This document shows, piece after piece, positions 1 to 8,600 of a stretch of DNA of 44,774 bases (positions are counted from its first letter, which is position 1; each line of letters begins with the position of its first letter). The position numbers and the translations under genes were made by a program. Under the pieces are notes generated by a model. It did no database searches. It was not told the origin of the DNA and worked only from the letters and a program-made list of their open reading frames with translations. Source of the stretch: CAYVMD01 sp964452465 (lineage in GTDB: Bacteria; Armatimonadota; JACIXR01). The stretch covers positions 1 through 44,774 of the forward strand of contig CAYVMD010000016.1 in assembly GCA_964452465.1 (NCBI GenBank). Direction: 5' to 3'.

Positions 1-620
1 CCCTTTACCCCTTTCAACTCCTCCTCACGTGCTTTCTCCACCCCCATCTTGCCCACCAAATCCCCCATCTCGTAGCCTTCCCACCTTTCCAACTCCTTCT
101 TGGATATCTCCCCCACATAACCTATAAGGTGTGCTCCCACATCACCATTAGGATAATACCGCCGGTTAATCTCCTGCACTATCACATAGGGTAGAAAAGG
201 TTTTTCCTCTTCCAACTTCAATAGGGTCCCAAAGGGGATTTCCTTCTTTAACTCCACTATGTCAAGCATCGTATCCTTCCTAATAACCTCTCCCAATTCT
301 TCCATGCTCATCCCCAATATTTGAGAAAGCTTGAGAAGTGAGCTATTAGAAGCCTTCCTTTCCAGAAGAAGCACTCGGAAAGCCTTCCTATTGGTAGCCA
401 ATATCCTCCCCTTGCGGTCGGTTATCAAACCGCGGGGAGGAGGGATGCGCAACAATTTTATGCACATTCTTTGGGAAAGGGTGCGCATCTCTTCTCCCTT
501 GAAAACTTGTAGATACCAGAGATTTGCAAATAATAGGAGGAAGAGCGTGGAGACAAGATAGAAGAGGAGCTTAATCCTCCCTCTATTGGCTTCCCAAGGG
601 TGCAGGGCTTGTCTCGTCAT
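1..620 (-). CDS. mrdA: Penicillin-binding protein 2, N-terminal part (cut by window edge)
   Basis: Peptidoglycan transpeptidase of the elongation machinery, anchored in the inner membrane. Only about 206 N-terminal codons are present; the catalytic domain lies beyond base 1. The reading begins MTRQALHPWEANRGR, followed by one membrane helix (KLLFYLVSTLFLLLFANLWY). Next comes a PBP dimerisation-domain signature, RGLITDRKGRILATNR, and later INRRYYPNGDVGAHLIGYVG and DLVGKMGVEKAREEEL, which match the classic PBP2 series (YP.G..aaHliGYvG, then G..GlE..yE..L.G). The ATG at 618-620 lies inside the end of the upstream PBP1A gene, an overlap of 38 bp, so the two are probably translationally coupled. 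The symbol is by family only; a spoVD/ftsI-type assignment is less likely given the GDLVGKMGVEK block. Confidence 0.85.
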   Translation of the reverse strand, partial: MTRQALHPWEANRGRIKLLFYLVSTLFLLLFANLWYLQVFKGEEMRTLSQRMCIKLLRIPPPRGLITDRKGRILATNRKAFRVLLLERKASNSSLLKLSQILGMSMEELGEVIRKDTMLDIVELKKEIPFGTLLKLEEEKPFLPYVIVQEINRRYYPNGDVGAHLIGYVGEISKKELERWEGYEMGDLVGKMGVEKAREEELKGVK

Positions 621-2727
621 TGCCGGGTTCCTCGGAGGGGGGAGAAGCATGTATATCACAGGTTTCGGTGGGCATCTTATCCATTGGGACCCTTACCTTT
701 TTCACCACAGGGCAGTAAGGAGTTGCTATTTTCCTCGATTCCGCGCAGATGGTAACTTCGATATATCTCCCCGTGTGGACATCGCACTTTTCATGGGGTT
801 CAAATCCCCTCCTAAATTCCTCCACATGGGTAGAGGGGCAATAGGGAGTGGCGACCAATCCCGTCTCATCGCATATATGCACTTTCACTATGTTGCTTTC
901 CTCGCTCTCGGTTGTCCTTTCTTCGTATTTCCAAATCTCCACTGCTTTCTTCATGAAATCCGCCCATATCATACAGGGTATGTACCCTCCCACCACCCTC
1001 CGCATTGGAGAGCAATCGTCATTTCCGACCCAAACAGCACAGGCAAGATCCTTGGCATAACCAACGAACCAAGCGGCACGAAAATCGTTAGATGTTCCTG
1101 TCTTCCCGGCTGCCCCCGGGACCACAATCGCTCTCCTCCCTGTTCCCCTTACCACAACTCCCCTCATCATCTCTTGCATCTTCCTCGCTGTCTCTTCCGA
1201 GATTACGAATTCCGCCAATGGTTTACGTCTTTCAAGCAAGGTGCCATCAGCGGTGCGCACTTCTAAAATACCATTGGGCTTACAACGCAAGCCATTGTTG
1301 GCAATGACCCCCACGGCGGAAGCCATATCTATCACTCGGACGCCAGAAGCACCGATAGCAGTAGGGAGATAGGGGGCAAGGGGCGTCGTTATGCCCATTC
1401 TTCGGGCATATTCTATGACCTTCTTTATCCCCACTTTCTCCGCTATCTTCACAGCGGGCACATTTATTGATTGCTCAAAGGCATATCTCAAAGTCACCCT
1501 TCCTCTAAATTTACGGTCGAAATTTTGGGGACGCCAGGGCTTTTTCCCCCCTGGATAGGAGATGGGTGAGTCCACTACCGTATCATTTGGGTCAAAGCCG
1601 TTGTCCAAGGCGGTAGTATATACGAAGATTTTGAAGGCTGAACCTGGTTGGAGAACGGCTTGAGTTGCTCTATTGAATTGGCTTTCAGAGAAATCCTTGC
1701 CACCCACCATGGCTACCACATTCCCTGTTCTGTAATCTATCGCCACTAAGGCAGCCTGGTGAGCGTTCAAGCCCTTTGCTCTCTCCAGCCCCCGCTTAAC
1801 CGCCTCCTCAGCGATCCTCTGGAGACGCATGTCAAGCGTGGTGTAGATCTTCAATCCTCCCTTGTAAACCAGGTCGTTGCCATACTTGTCCGCCAGTTGA
1901 TCGATCACCCAGAAGACAAAATAGGGGGCTTTAAATCTTGCAATGTGGGGAGGACGGCTGTAGGCTAATTTCAGAGGCATCTTTTTTGCCTCCTCGGCTT
2001 CCTCCCTCGTTATGAAACCCAAAGAGGACATTCTATCCAGAACTATGTTCCTTATCCTTATGGCAGCCTCGGGATTCACATAGGGAGAGTAATAGGAAGG
2101 GCGGCGGGGGATGCCCGCTAAGAGCGCACATTCGCTAAGGTTCAACTTTTCTACCGGTTTTCCGAAATATGCCTTCGCTGCCATCCCCACCCCGTAGGCT
2201 CCACTTCCATAGTAGACCCTGTTTAGATACATCTCCAATATCTCTTCCTTGGTAAAGCGTCGTTCCAACCTCAAGGCTATGGCTATCTCTTGCATCTTTC
2301 TGGAGAGGGTCCTCTTCTGGGTGAGATAAAGATTGCGAGCCAATTGCTGGGTTATGGTGGACCCCCCTTGGGTTATCCTACCACTTACCAGATTAGAGTA
2401 AAGTGCTCGCAGGATACCTCTTAAATCCACCCCATTATGTTGGAAGAAGCGGGTATCCTCAATGGCTATGGTGGCTAGCTGCAGGGTAGGTGGTATCTTC
2501 TCTATGGGCACATATTCCCTTTTCTCCTCCGATAAATCAGCGAGCAATTCCCCATTTCGGTCGTAGACCTGGGTAGCACCAGCAAGGGCATAGAAGGCTG
2601 TGTCGCCGGTCTCAAGGACGACAGAGTTAGTCGTTGCCATGCAATAAAGAAAATAGCCTACTGTCAAGGCAACTACCAGGAGCAGTAAAGTTCCCGCTAA
2701 TTTTAAAAAACCGCGCAAAAGGCTCAT
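583..2727 (-). CDS. mrcA: Penicillin-binding protein 1A (bifunctional glycosyltransferase/transpeptidase)
   Basis: Class A PBP that polymerises lipid II and cross-links the strands in the periplasm. From the ATG at 2727 it has 714 residues: a short cytoplasmic tail, one membrane helix (about 10-30), then a GT51 domain with EDTRFF (catalytic Glu about 90), GGSTITQQLARNLYL and the RKMQEIAIALRLER block. The transpeptidase domain has SAFK (Ser about 363), SIN (about 420) and KTGT (about 542). The C-terminus carries two tandem cysteine modules (about 614-648 and 655-693), each with an ATPYCP core. The ATG is preceded at 7 nt by TAAAAT and at the proper distance by TTGAAA, with no Shine-Dalgarno sequence. 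TTG codons at 2763 and 2781 are in frame; the one at 2763 has a GGGGAGGGG 7 nt upstream and is the main alternative start. Confidence 0.93.
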   Translation of the reverse strand: MSLLRGFLKLAGTLLLLVVALTVGYFLYCMATTNSVVLETGDTAFYALAGATQVYDRNGELLADLSEEKREYVPIEKIPPTLQLATIAIEDTRFFQHNGVDLRGILRALYSNLVSGRITQGGSTITQQLARNLYLTQKRTLSRKMQEIAIALRLERRFTKEEILEMYLNRVYYGSGAYGVGMAAKAYFGKPVEKLNLSECALLAGIPRRPSYYSPYVNPEAAIRIRNIVLDRMSSLGFITREEAEEAKKMPLKLAYSRPPHIARFKAPYFVFWVIDQLADKYGNDLVYKGGLKIYTTLDMRLQRIAEEAVKRGLERAKGLNAHQAALVAIDYRTGNVVAMVGGKDFSESQFNRATQAVLQPGSAFKIFVYTTALDNGFDPNDTVVDSPISYPGGKKPWRPQNFDRKFRGRVTLRYAFEQSINVPAVKIAEKVGIKKVIEYARRMGITTPLAPYLPTAIGASGVRVIDMASAVGVIANNGLRCKPNGILEVRTADGTLLERRKPLAEFVISEETARKMQEMMRGVVVRGTGRRAIVVPGAAGKTGTSNDFRAAWFVGYAKDLACAVWVGNDDCSPMRRVVGGYIPCMIWADFMKKAVEIWKYEERTTESEESNIVKVHICDETGLVATPYCPSTHVEEFRRGFEPHEKCDVHTGRYIEVTICAESRKIATPYCPVVKKVRVPMDKMPTETCDIHASPPSEEPGNDETSPAPLGSQ

Positions 2728-2734
2728 TTTAAGA

Positions 2735-2763
2735 ATTTTAATAGAAAATTCCCTTTGTTTCAA
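2735..2763 (-). promoter_or_regulatory. Putative promoter of pbp1A, leaderless geometry
   Basis: On the minus strand TTGAAA (2763-2758), a 17-nt spacer, TAAAAT (2740-2735), then 7 nt to the ATG at 2727. This would place the transcription start on or next to the A of the start codon. Inferred from sequence only. Confidence 0.5.
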
Positions 2764-2806
2764 CTTTGCGCCCCTCCCCAAAAATAATCTATGGAAAAGA
2801 ATTTAT

Positions 2807-2835
2807 CTCCTCGTTTGCCGAAGGCAAACGAGGAG
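2807..2835. repeat. Perfect 13-bp inverted repeat with 3-nt loop
   Basis: Arms CTCCTCGTTTGCC (2807-2819) and its exact complement (2823-2835) flank GAA. It lies in the intergenic region between divergent pbp1A and the J-domain gene. No T-run follows on either strand, so it is not an obvious terminator; it could be an operator or a structured RNA element. Confidence 0.6.
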
Positions 2836-2984
2836 AACACGACACCAAATGGAGCTCAGAGGAGAAGAACCTAACTCAATTTCAAATAGATTTTATTTAG
2901 GAGGAAAGAGAGCTTTTGTTAATCTTTCGGGAAGAAGGGAGGCTTTGCGAGACGGAGGAAAGGCATATAAAATATTTACAGAAA

Positions 2985-4022
2985 ATGGCGAAGGATTATT
3001 ACAAGATCTTGGGCGTTTCTCCCAACGCCTCCATGGAGGAAATAAAGAGCAAATTCCGGGCGTTGGTCCGCACCTACCACCCCGATGTCCATCCCGATAA
3101 ATTGTTCAGCCATCAGGTCTTCCGGGACATCTTGGAGGCTTACAAGGTGCTAAGCGATCCCCAAAAGCGCAAGGAATACGACGATTCTCGGAGAGCTAAG
3201 CATCCCCCCACCTTCGTTGTAGAAGTCCCTCCTCGCCCTCCTGCAGATGTAGAAGGATTGCTCCTAAGGGCGGAGATAGCCTTGATAAGAGGGAATTTGA
3301 AAGAAGCCATAGAATTGTGCCAGGAGGTCCTCAAGCGCGAACCCAGGAATGCCTTTGCATATAACCTCTTAGGGGATATTTTTAGAGCACAAGGGAAAAG
3401 GAAGGAAGCCATTGAGATGTATTCCTATGCGGTGCAATTCGATCCCTCAAAGCCAATATACGCTGAGAAGCTCACCCGTCTCCTTCAACCTTCCGAGGAA
3501 CTAATAGAGAAAAGGGCTCCCCGCTTTTCCTTCCTTCTTTTTTTCATCGGCATGATTGCCTCTTTTGTGATAGCCTTCCTTTTGAGGAGATCTCCCGGAG
3601 AAATCATCCAGAATTTCCCATTTTCCAACTACACCCTCAATTTGATCCTCGCTTTGGTCTGTGGGGGAGGCATCTTGGGCTTTTTCTCGGCCTCTTCGCG
3701 CCTTCTCCGCCCGTTGGATGAGGAACTCATCTTCTCCCTCACCTGGATAGGCAAAGGTTATCTTCCCATGGGATTAATATTGGCTCTCTTTTCCCTCGGT
3801 TCCTTCTGGGGGTCTTTAGGTATCTACGTCATCGTCTCCCTGATCCAGGAGACAACTTCTACCTCGGTATGGAAAGCCTATGCCCTTTCCTTTTTCCTCA
3901 CCCTTCTTTTATCCTTCTCCTTTCCCTTGGGGGCAAAGAGCACCATAATATGGGGAGGGAACTTCGTTTTTCCTTCCTTCCTCATAGGGTGGATAATCGG
4001 GGATATATTCCGTCCAAGATGA
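2985..4022 (+). CDS. J-domain (DnaJ-like) TPR integral membrane protein
   Basis: Membrane-anchored J-domain protein, 345 residues from the ATG at 2985. Residues 3-66 form a J domain with DYYKILGVSPNAS and the invariant HPD (32-34), so it should stimulate an Hsp70 ATPase. A TPR stretch follows (about 90-170, with LLGDIFRAQGKRKEAIEMY), then about five hydrophobic segments from residue 185 to the end. It is not a true DnaJ: there is no Gly/Phe region, zinc centre or C-terminal substrate domain. An in-frame TTG at 2916 has a GGAGG 11 nt upstream and would add 23 residues unlike any J-domain start; I prefer the ATG, which begins directly before the J domain but lacks a clear ribosome site. Its TPR segment resembles that of the zinc-ribbon protein at 25104-26075. 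Confidence 0.85.
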   Translation: MAKDYYKILGVSPNASMEEIKSKFRALVRTYHPDVHPDKLFSHQVFRDILEAYKVLSDPQKRKEYDDSRRAKHPPTFVVEVPPRPPADVEGLLLRAEIALIRGNLKEAIELCQEVLKREPRNAFAYNLLGDIFRAQGKRKEAIEMYSYAVQFDPSKPIYAEKLTRLLQPSEELIEKRAPRFSFLLFFIGMIASFVIAFLLRRSPGEIIQNFPFSNYTLNLILALVCGGGILGFFSASSRLLRPLDEELIFSLTWIGKGYLPMGLILALFSLGSFWGSLGIYVIVSLIQETTSTSVWKAYALSFFLTLLLSFSFPLGAKSTIIWGGNFVFPSFLIGWIIGDIFRPR

Positions 4023-4023
4023 A

Positions 4024-4953
4024 TTATCGAGAAATAGCGCTCCTCTCCAACTTTCTCCACCTTTTATGGACCCAAAACCACTGATCGGGATTTTCCCTTA
4101 TCCACCTCTCTATTATCTCGTTCAACCGCCGCGTGTTCTCCTTTACATCCTGCCGAAAATCACCAGTTCGTGTCATCTTAACCGCCGGCTCGATAGTTAT
4201 GATGTGCCTTCTTCCTTTCCTTATGTCGTAGATTGGTACCACTTCCGCGGAGGAACGCAGGGCCAAAATGGCAACCCCTGCAGGCGTAGGAGCGAGTTTG
4301 CCAAAAAAAGGAACCCAAACCGCTCCCGAGAGGACCGCCTGATCCATCAGGATTCCCACGATGTTCCCTTTCCTCAATTTATGAAGCGAAGCGAGCATTC
4401 CCACCCCTGCCGGTATGGCTTCCCAGCCCATCCTTCCCCTTATCTTTCTAATCTCCCCTTCCAATATTTCTTGGGGGCGAACGACGCTGAATACTTTATA
4501 CCCTTCCTGGGTGAGCTTTGCTGGGATCATCTCCCAATTGCCGATATGGGCACTGAGAAGTATAACCCCTTTCCCTTTCCTTAAGGCCTCATCTAAAAAC
4601 CTTTTTCCCCTAACGAGGCAGATCCTCCTCAGTGAGGAGTAATAGCGAGGAAGCGCGAGGAATTCCACCAGACCAATCCCCAAGTTCCGGAAAACCTCCC
4701 TGGCTAACCACCTCGCTTTATCTCCCAATGCGAAGGAAAGGTTGAACCTTACCAACGCCCTTCGATGCGGCCATATCACATAGGCAAAATCGCCCAATGC
4801 TCTACCCAGCCAAGTTAGGGCAGAGAAGGGAAGGACGCGAGCAAGCAGAGCGTTAGAACGAAGGAAAAACTTTAGTATGAACTCAAGGACGCCTTCAGTG
4901 ATCCTCGACTTCCTCACTTCTTCCCTATCTCTATCCTGTAAATGGCTCGCCAT
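4024..4953 (-). CDS. LpxL/HtrB-family lysophospholipid acyltransferase
   Basis: Inner-membrane acyltransferase of the lauroyl/myristoyl acyltransferase family, 309 residues. Known members add a secondary acyl chain to lipid A. The signature SAHIGNWE gives the H-x4-E catalytic pair (His136, Glu141); VFSVVRPQ and GILMDQ are further conserved blocks. The N-terminal FILKFFLRSNALLARVLPFSALTWLG segment and the following ALGDFAYVIWPHRR are typical of the family start. The ATG at 4953 has a GAGG 9 nt upstream and overlaps the end of the preceding gene by 40 bp, suggesting coupling. A lipid-A-type acyltransferase implies a diderm envelope, but the acceptor could be another glycolipid or phospholipid. 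It is the last gene of the lipoprotein/GH13 gene group. Confidence 0.85.
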   Translation of the reverse strand: MASHLQDRDREEVRKSRITEGVLEFILKFFLRSNALLARVLPFSALTWLGRALGDFAYVIWPHRRALVRFNLSFALGDKARWLAREVFRNLGIGLVEFLALPRYYSSLRRICLVRGKRFLDEALRKGKGVILLSAHIGNWEMIPAKLTQEGYKVFSVVRPQEILEGEIRKIRGRMGWEAIPAGVGMLASLHKLRKGNIVGILMDQAVLSGAVWVPFFGKLAPTPAGVAILALRSSAEVVPIYDIRKGRRHIITIEPAVKMTRTGDFRQDVKENTRRLNEIIERWIRENPDQWFWVHKRWRKLERSAISR

Positions 4954-5681
4954 TGCTTTTGTAACCTCTCCGCTCCGCCGTCGAGAAAAGCAACGAAAAA
5001 GGCGATATCCCTCTCCCCGCTGTGCAGGAATATGTTCTGAGGTTGGGGATTGGTCTGCAATATCTTGATTTCCGCTTTACCCTGAGAGGCGTATAAAACC
5101 AACACAGGGTCCAGTGGATCCAGGAATTCCTCCTTACTCTCCCAACATCTCCTCCCCTCCCCCCCCACCTCCTCTGAGGCCCAACCATCCACTGTCTTGA
5201 CCCGCCACTGTTTTATGTTGTAAAACACCAATACCTGAGCCAAGAAGGCGTTCACTAGTTTCCCCTCTTGAGAGGGAGACACTTTAACCTCCACATTTAG
5301 TGTGGGGCTGTCTTGGATCTCATACCTTACCTCATAAAATATAGGGGGATCTGGGATGATCGTAGATGAACACAACTTCCCCTTGGCGATGATGGAGACG
5401 CCTTCTTCCTCCCTTCGAATCTCCATCTGCCCTTCCTTTTCCTCCAAACTCCCCACATAGCCCCGCTGATAGATTCCCCAATCCGTGTAGATATGAGAAT
5501 ATCCCGCCAAAGATACACCGTTTGGTGTTCTTAGCTCCTCCAATAACCCCCCCTTATCTCGAGAGAAAATAGCGGTGAAATACTTGTTTTTCACGAGAGC
5601 CTTTTCTCCTTCCTCCCTCATCTCCACTCCCTGCGCTAAGGAGAGGATACATGCCAAGAGGAGGAGAACCGCTCTTTTCAT
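4914..5681 (-). CDS. Secreted beta-sandwich protein, paralogue of the GH13 protein C-terminus
   Basis: 255 residues of unknown function. A signal peptide (MKRAVLLLLACILSLAQG) precedes one domain. It aligns by eye with residues about 1170-1408 of the next gene upstream in the operon: KYFTAIFSRDKGGLLEEL versus HYKLVVLRRGGHLKEI, DWGIYQ versus DKGIFG, AFLAQ in both, and NIFLHSGERDIAFFVAFLDG versus NVFLHNSREGLSLFFAFMDG. The pattern resembles the beta-supersandwich domains that accompany GH38 and GH13-like enzymes (inference). The start ATG overlaps the stop of the GH13 gene (ATGA), so the two are translated together. No catalytic motif is recognised; it may bind the same glycan or partner with the large enzyme. 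Confidence 0.75.
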   Translation of the reverse strand: MKRAVLLLLACILSLAQGVEMREEGEKALVKNKYFTAIFSRDKGGLLEELRTPNGVSLAGYSHIYTDWGIYQRGYVGSLEEKEGQMEIRREEEGVSIIAKGKLCSSTIIPDPPIFYEVRYEIQDSPTLNVEVKVSPSQEGKLVNAFLAQVLVFYNIKQWRVKTVDGWASEEVGGEGRRCWESKEEFLDPLDPVLVLYASQGKAEIKILQTNPQPQNIFLHSGERDIAFFVAFLDGGAERLQKQWRAIYRIEIGKK

Positions 5682-8600
5682 TTTGGCAAAACCCCCAATT
5701 CGTAGGAAAGGCTCCGCTCACCCGGCTTTCCTTTAACTTCTCCATCCATAAAGGCGAAGAAAAGGGAAAGTCCTTCCCTTGAATTGTGGAGAAAGACATT
5801 GTATCCTTCCTCTACCCTCACATCCCTTATTTCTATCCTCGTCTTATGACCCTGCAAAATCACCTTTCCATCTCCCAACGGCTCCAACCTGCTCTCCCAT
5901 ACCCTTCCCTCTTTATTCAGGTCTATCCTCGTTCTCTTTCCTCCCACCTCCCTTTCGCATCCCTCAATCCCCTGGAAAATCCACCTTTGGGCAAGGAAGG
6001 CTTCCTGGGGTTGCTTGGGGGGAAGCACTCGCACCTGGACTTTTATGAACGGCGAGTCGGCATCGAAGACATAGGTGGTTTGATAGCGAAGAAGGGGATA
6101 AGCCACATCTCCCCAACCCGTGTTCGCCTGGCGGAGATAACTGCGGAAGGAAAGCCAAACTTTACCCCCTTCCCTCCTAAGTCGGACATCCGCCTCGGGA
6201 TCATTATTGGAGGAAGCAATCAATGGATGAGATGCTCCGTTGGGATCTACAAACTCCCCGAATATTCCTTTATCCGAATATATCTCCCCTCCCCTAAGAA
6301 GGTTCTCGCCCTTCGCCTCTATTTCCTTTAAATGCCCTCCCCTTCTTAGAACAACCAGTTTATAGTGCTTCGTCTCCACTATATACCTCGCCCCGTCGCT
6401 TCTTATCCGAGGATACTTGAGGGACTCCGCTTCCTCAACGGAAGGTCTGCTCTCCCCCACTTCCAAAACATAGGACATCTCAAAATTTTTGCCCGCTGGC
6501 ATATCCACCCCCTCCCTTCCATCGAGCATAGCAAGGAGGAAATGGAACCCCTCTCTGTTCCCAAGCCTCTCGCTTATGAATATGTTCTCGGGAAGTTGAT
6601 AAAAGGGAGGAAACCTCAAAGCGAGGTATTCTCCCTTCCTGAAAGCACACAGGTAGGGAGCGTAAGGATTGAGGGGGTATCGCTTCGCCTCATATATTCG
6701 AGGGATGTGCCAATACCTACCTCCCTTCGTTTCCTGAGCATGCCGGACGAAGAAGACATCCTCCAATTGACCCTCCAGGCAATTAACAAACCAGCCATCC
6801 ACTCCCGCTAATCCTAACCAAAGCGTCATTTCCCCCTTAACCTTACCCATATTCCGCAGGGAGGTGAAGCGATGGGAAATGGTTATCCTCTCCGAATCGT
6901 CCATGATGTATCTGATCTCGTATGCCAACCATTCCCCCCTGCCCCGGAAGGTTATATTCACAACTTCGCCCTGCCGTTGGATAGATGAGAGAACAACCGA
7001 TTCACCCGCCTTAAACGCCTTTCCTATTCTATTTCTCCTTTGCCCCTCCGCCCATTCCATCTCCCGTATCCAATTATCCCCCTCCCTGAGGGAAAGCCAT
7101 CTTATCAAACCGGACTTTCTGTCGAGAACCATCCTGTAGAATGAATTTTCGATCTCTATCTCTTCTTCCCTCTCTTGAAGGAAGGGTGCTTCCCTCTTCA
7201 CCTCCGCGGTTTTCGCCTTCCTCCTTTCTTCCTCCTTGGGCGTTTCTCTTCTCAAGAGGATAACGGCTGGCGAATAGCGCTCCAACTCCAGATCTATCAG
7301 CAATTCATCCCCCCTCCTTTCTCCCTTTAGACTTTTCTCTCCGAATGCCTCGTAGAGGAAATATTCCTTGAGGGGAGGGAGCAGGGAAATGGGAACGGAT
7401 AATTTACATCTCTTCCTTTCCCCCGTCATATTTATGGCCACTATCGCTACTTCGTCCTCCTTTTGGAGGTAGGAAGGATGGCTCGACGATTCCTTTTCCA
7501 GTTTTCGCAAGCAGGTGAATATACCTCCCTGATCGCTCTTAACCGCTAAATAATACGCCTCTCCCGAGGAGAGGACATCGTATTTTTTTCTCAAGGAGTA
7601 GATGCGCTTGAGATAGGGACCCCGTCCCACATCTCCATCGTGATACACCATGGGAGCCCCCTTGATGAAAGCACATAGGGCAAGAAAGGCGTTGAAGGGA
7701 CCGATGCCGTTCAATCCAGCGAACCTCACCGTATCATGGCTTTCCACGAACCGCATGAGCACCGCATCCTTGGGGTAAGCAAAGTTCTCATACTCCAACC
7801 ATTCCCTGAACCATTCCACCCATTCCTCCGGTTTGTAGAGGGAAAATGTCTGGGAAATGAAGAGAAAGGGGAAATCGTAAACCACATCGCTGTATCTACA
7901 AAGCCAAGGACCGGAGGCTTCGGGCAGAAGCATGACCTCCGCCTTGAATCTCCTCATCTCGTTTCTTGCTTCCCTTAGAACGCCCAGCCCACCCCAAAGT
8001 CCCGATAGGCTGGGACGATGGGGGGATTGAGGATCCCAATTCCAGGGTCCTCCGCCGGCGCAATCCACCCTATAGCCATCCACATCCAATTCCCTCACCC
8101 AATAGGTGGCATGTTCCGCCATGAACCTTTGCCAATCGGGATGGGCATAATCGCAGGAAAGACAGCCCCACCAATATATAATGTTCCCCTTTTCATCCCG
8201 GGATACCACCTGGGGCATCTTCTCCAAGAGCCCTGATTCCTCCCTAGGACCGTGAGGGATGAGGTCGAAGAGAACCTTGATCCCCAATTTGTGGGCGGAT
8301 TGAACGAACCTTCTCCCCGCCTCTTCACCGCCCAATCTTTCCTCTATCTTGAAATAGTCGAGGGGACCATAAAGCCCGGGCCACACGGGGAGAAGCCAAA
8401 GGACATTAAAGCCCAGATCTGAAAGGTGGGAGAGGTAGCGGGAGAAATAATCGAAACCTCCTCCGTCTCCTAATCCTCCGTCCATCGTGCCTCCTGGATA
8501 GGCAGAGTAAATTATTGCCTTTTTAGCCCATTCCGGGCTATCGGAAGGCGTTCTTAACCCAATCACATCGTAAACCTCTTGCTCCTTTCGTAGAGCCTGC

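Noticed and set aside
586..1266. Plus-strand reading frame of 226 codons opposite pbp1A
   Set aside because: Lies wholly within the catalytic region of PBP1A, with odd composition and no domain; a shadow.
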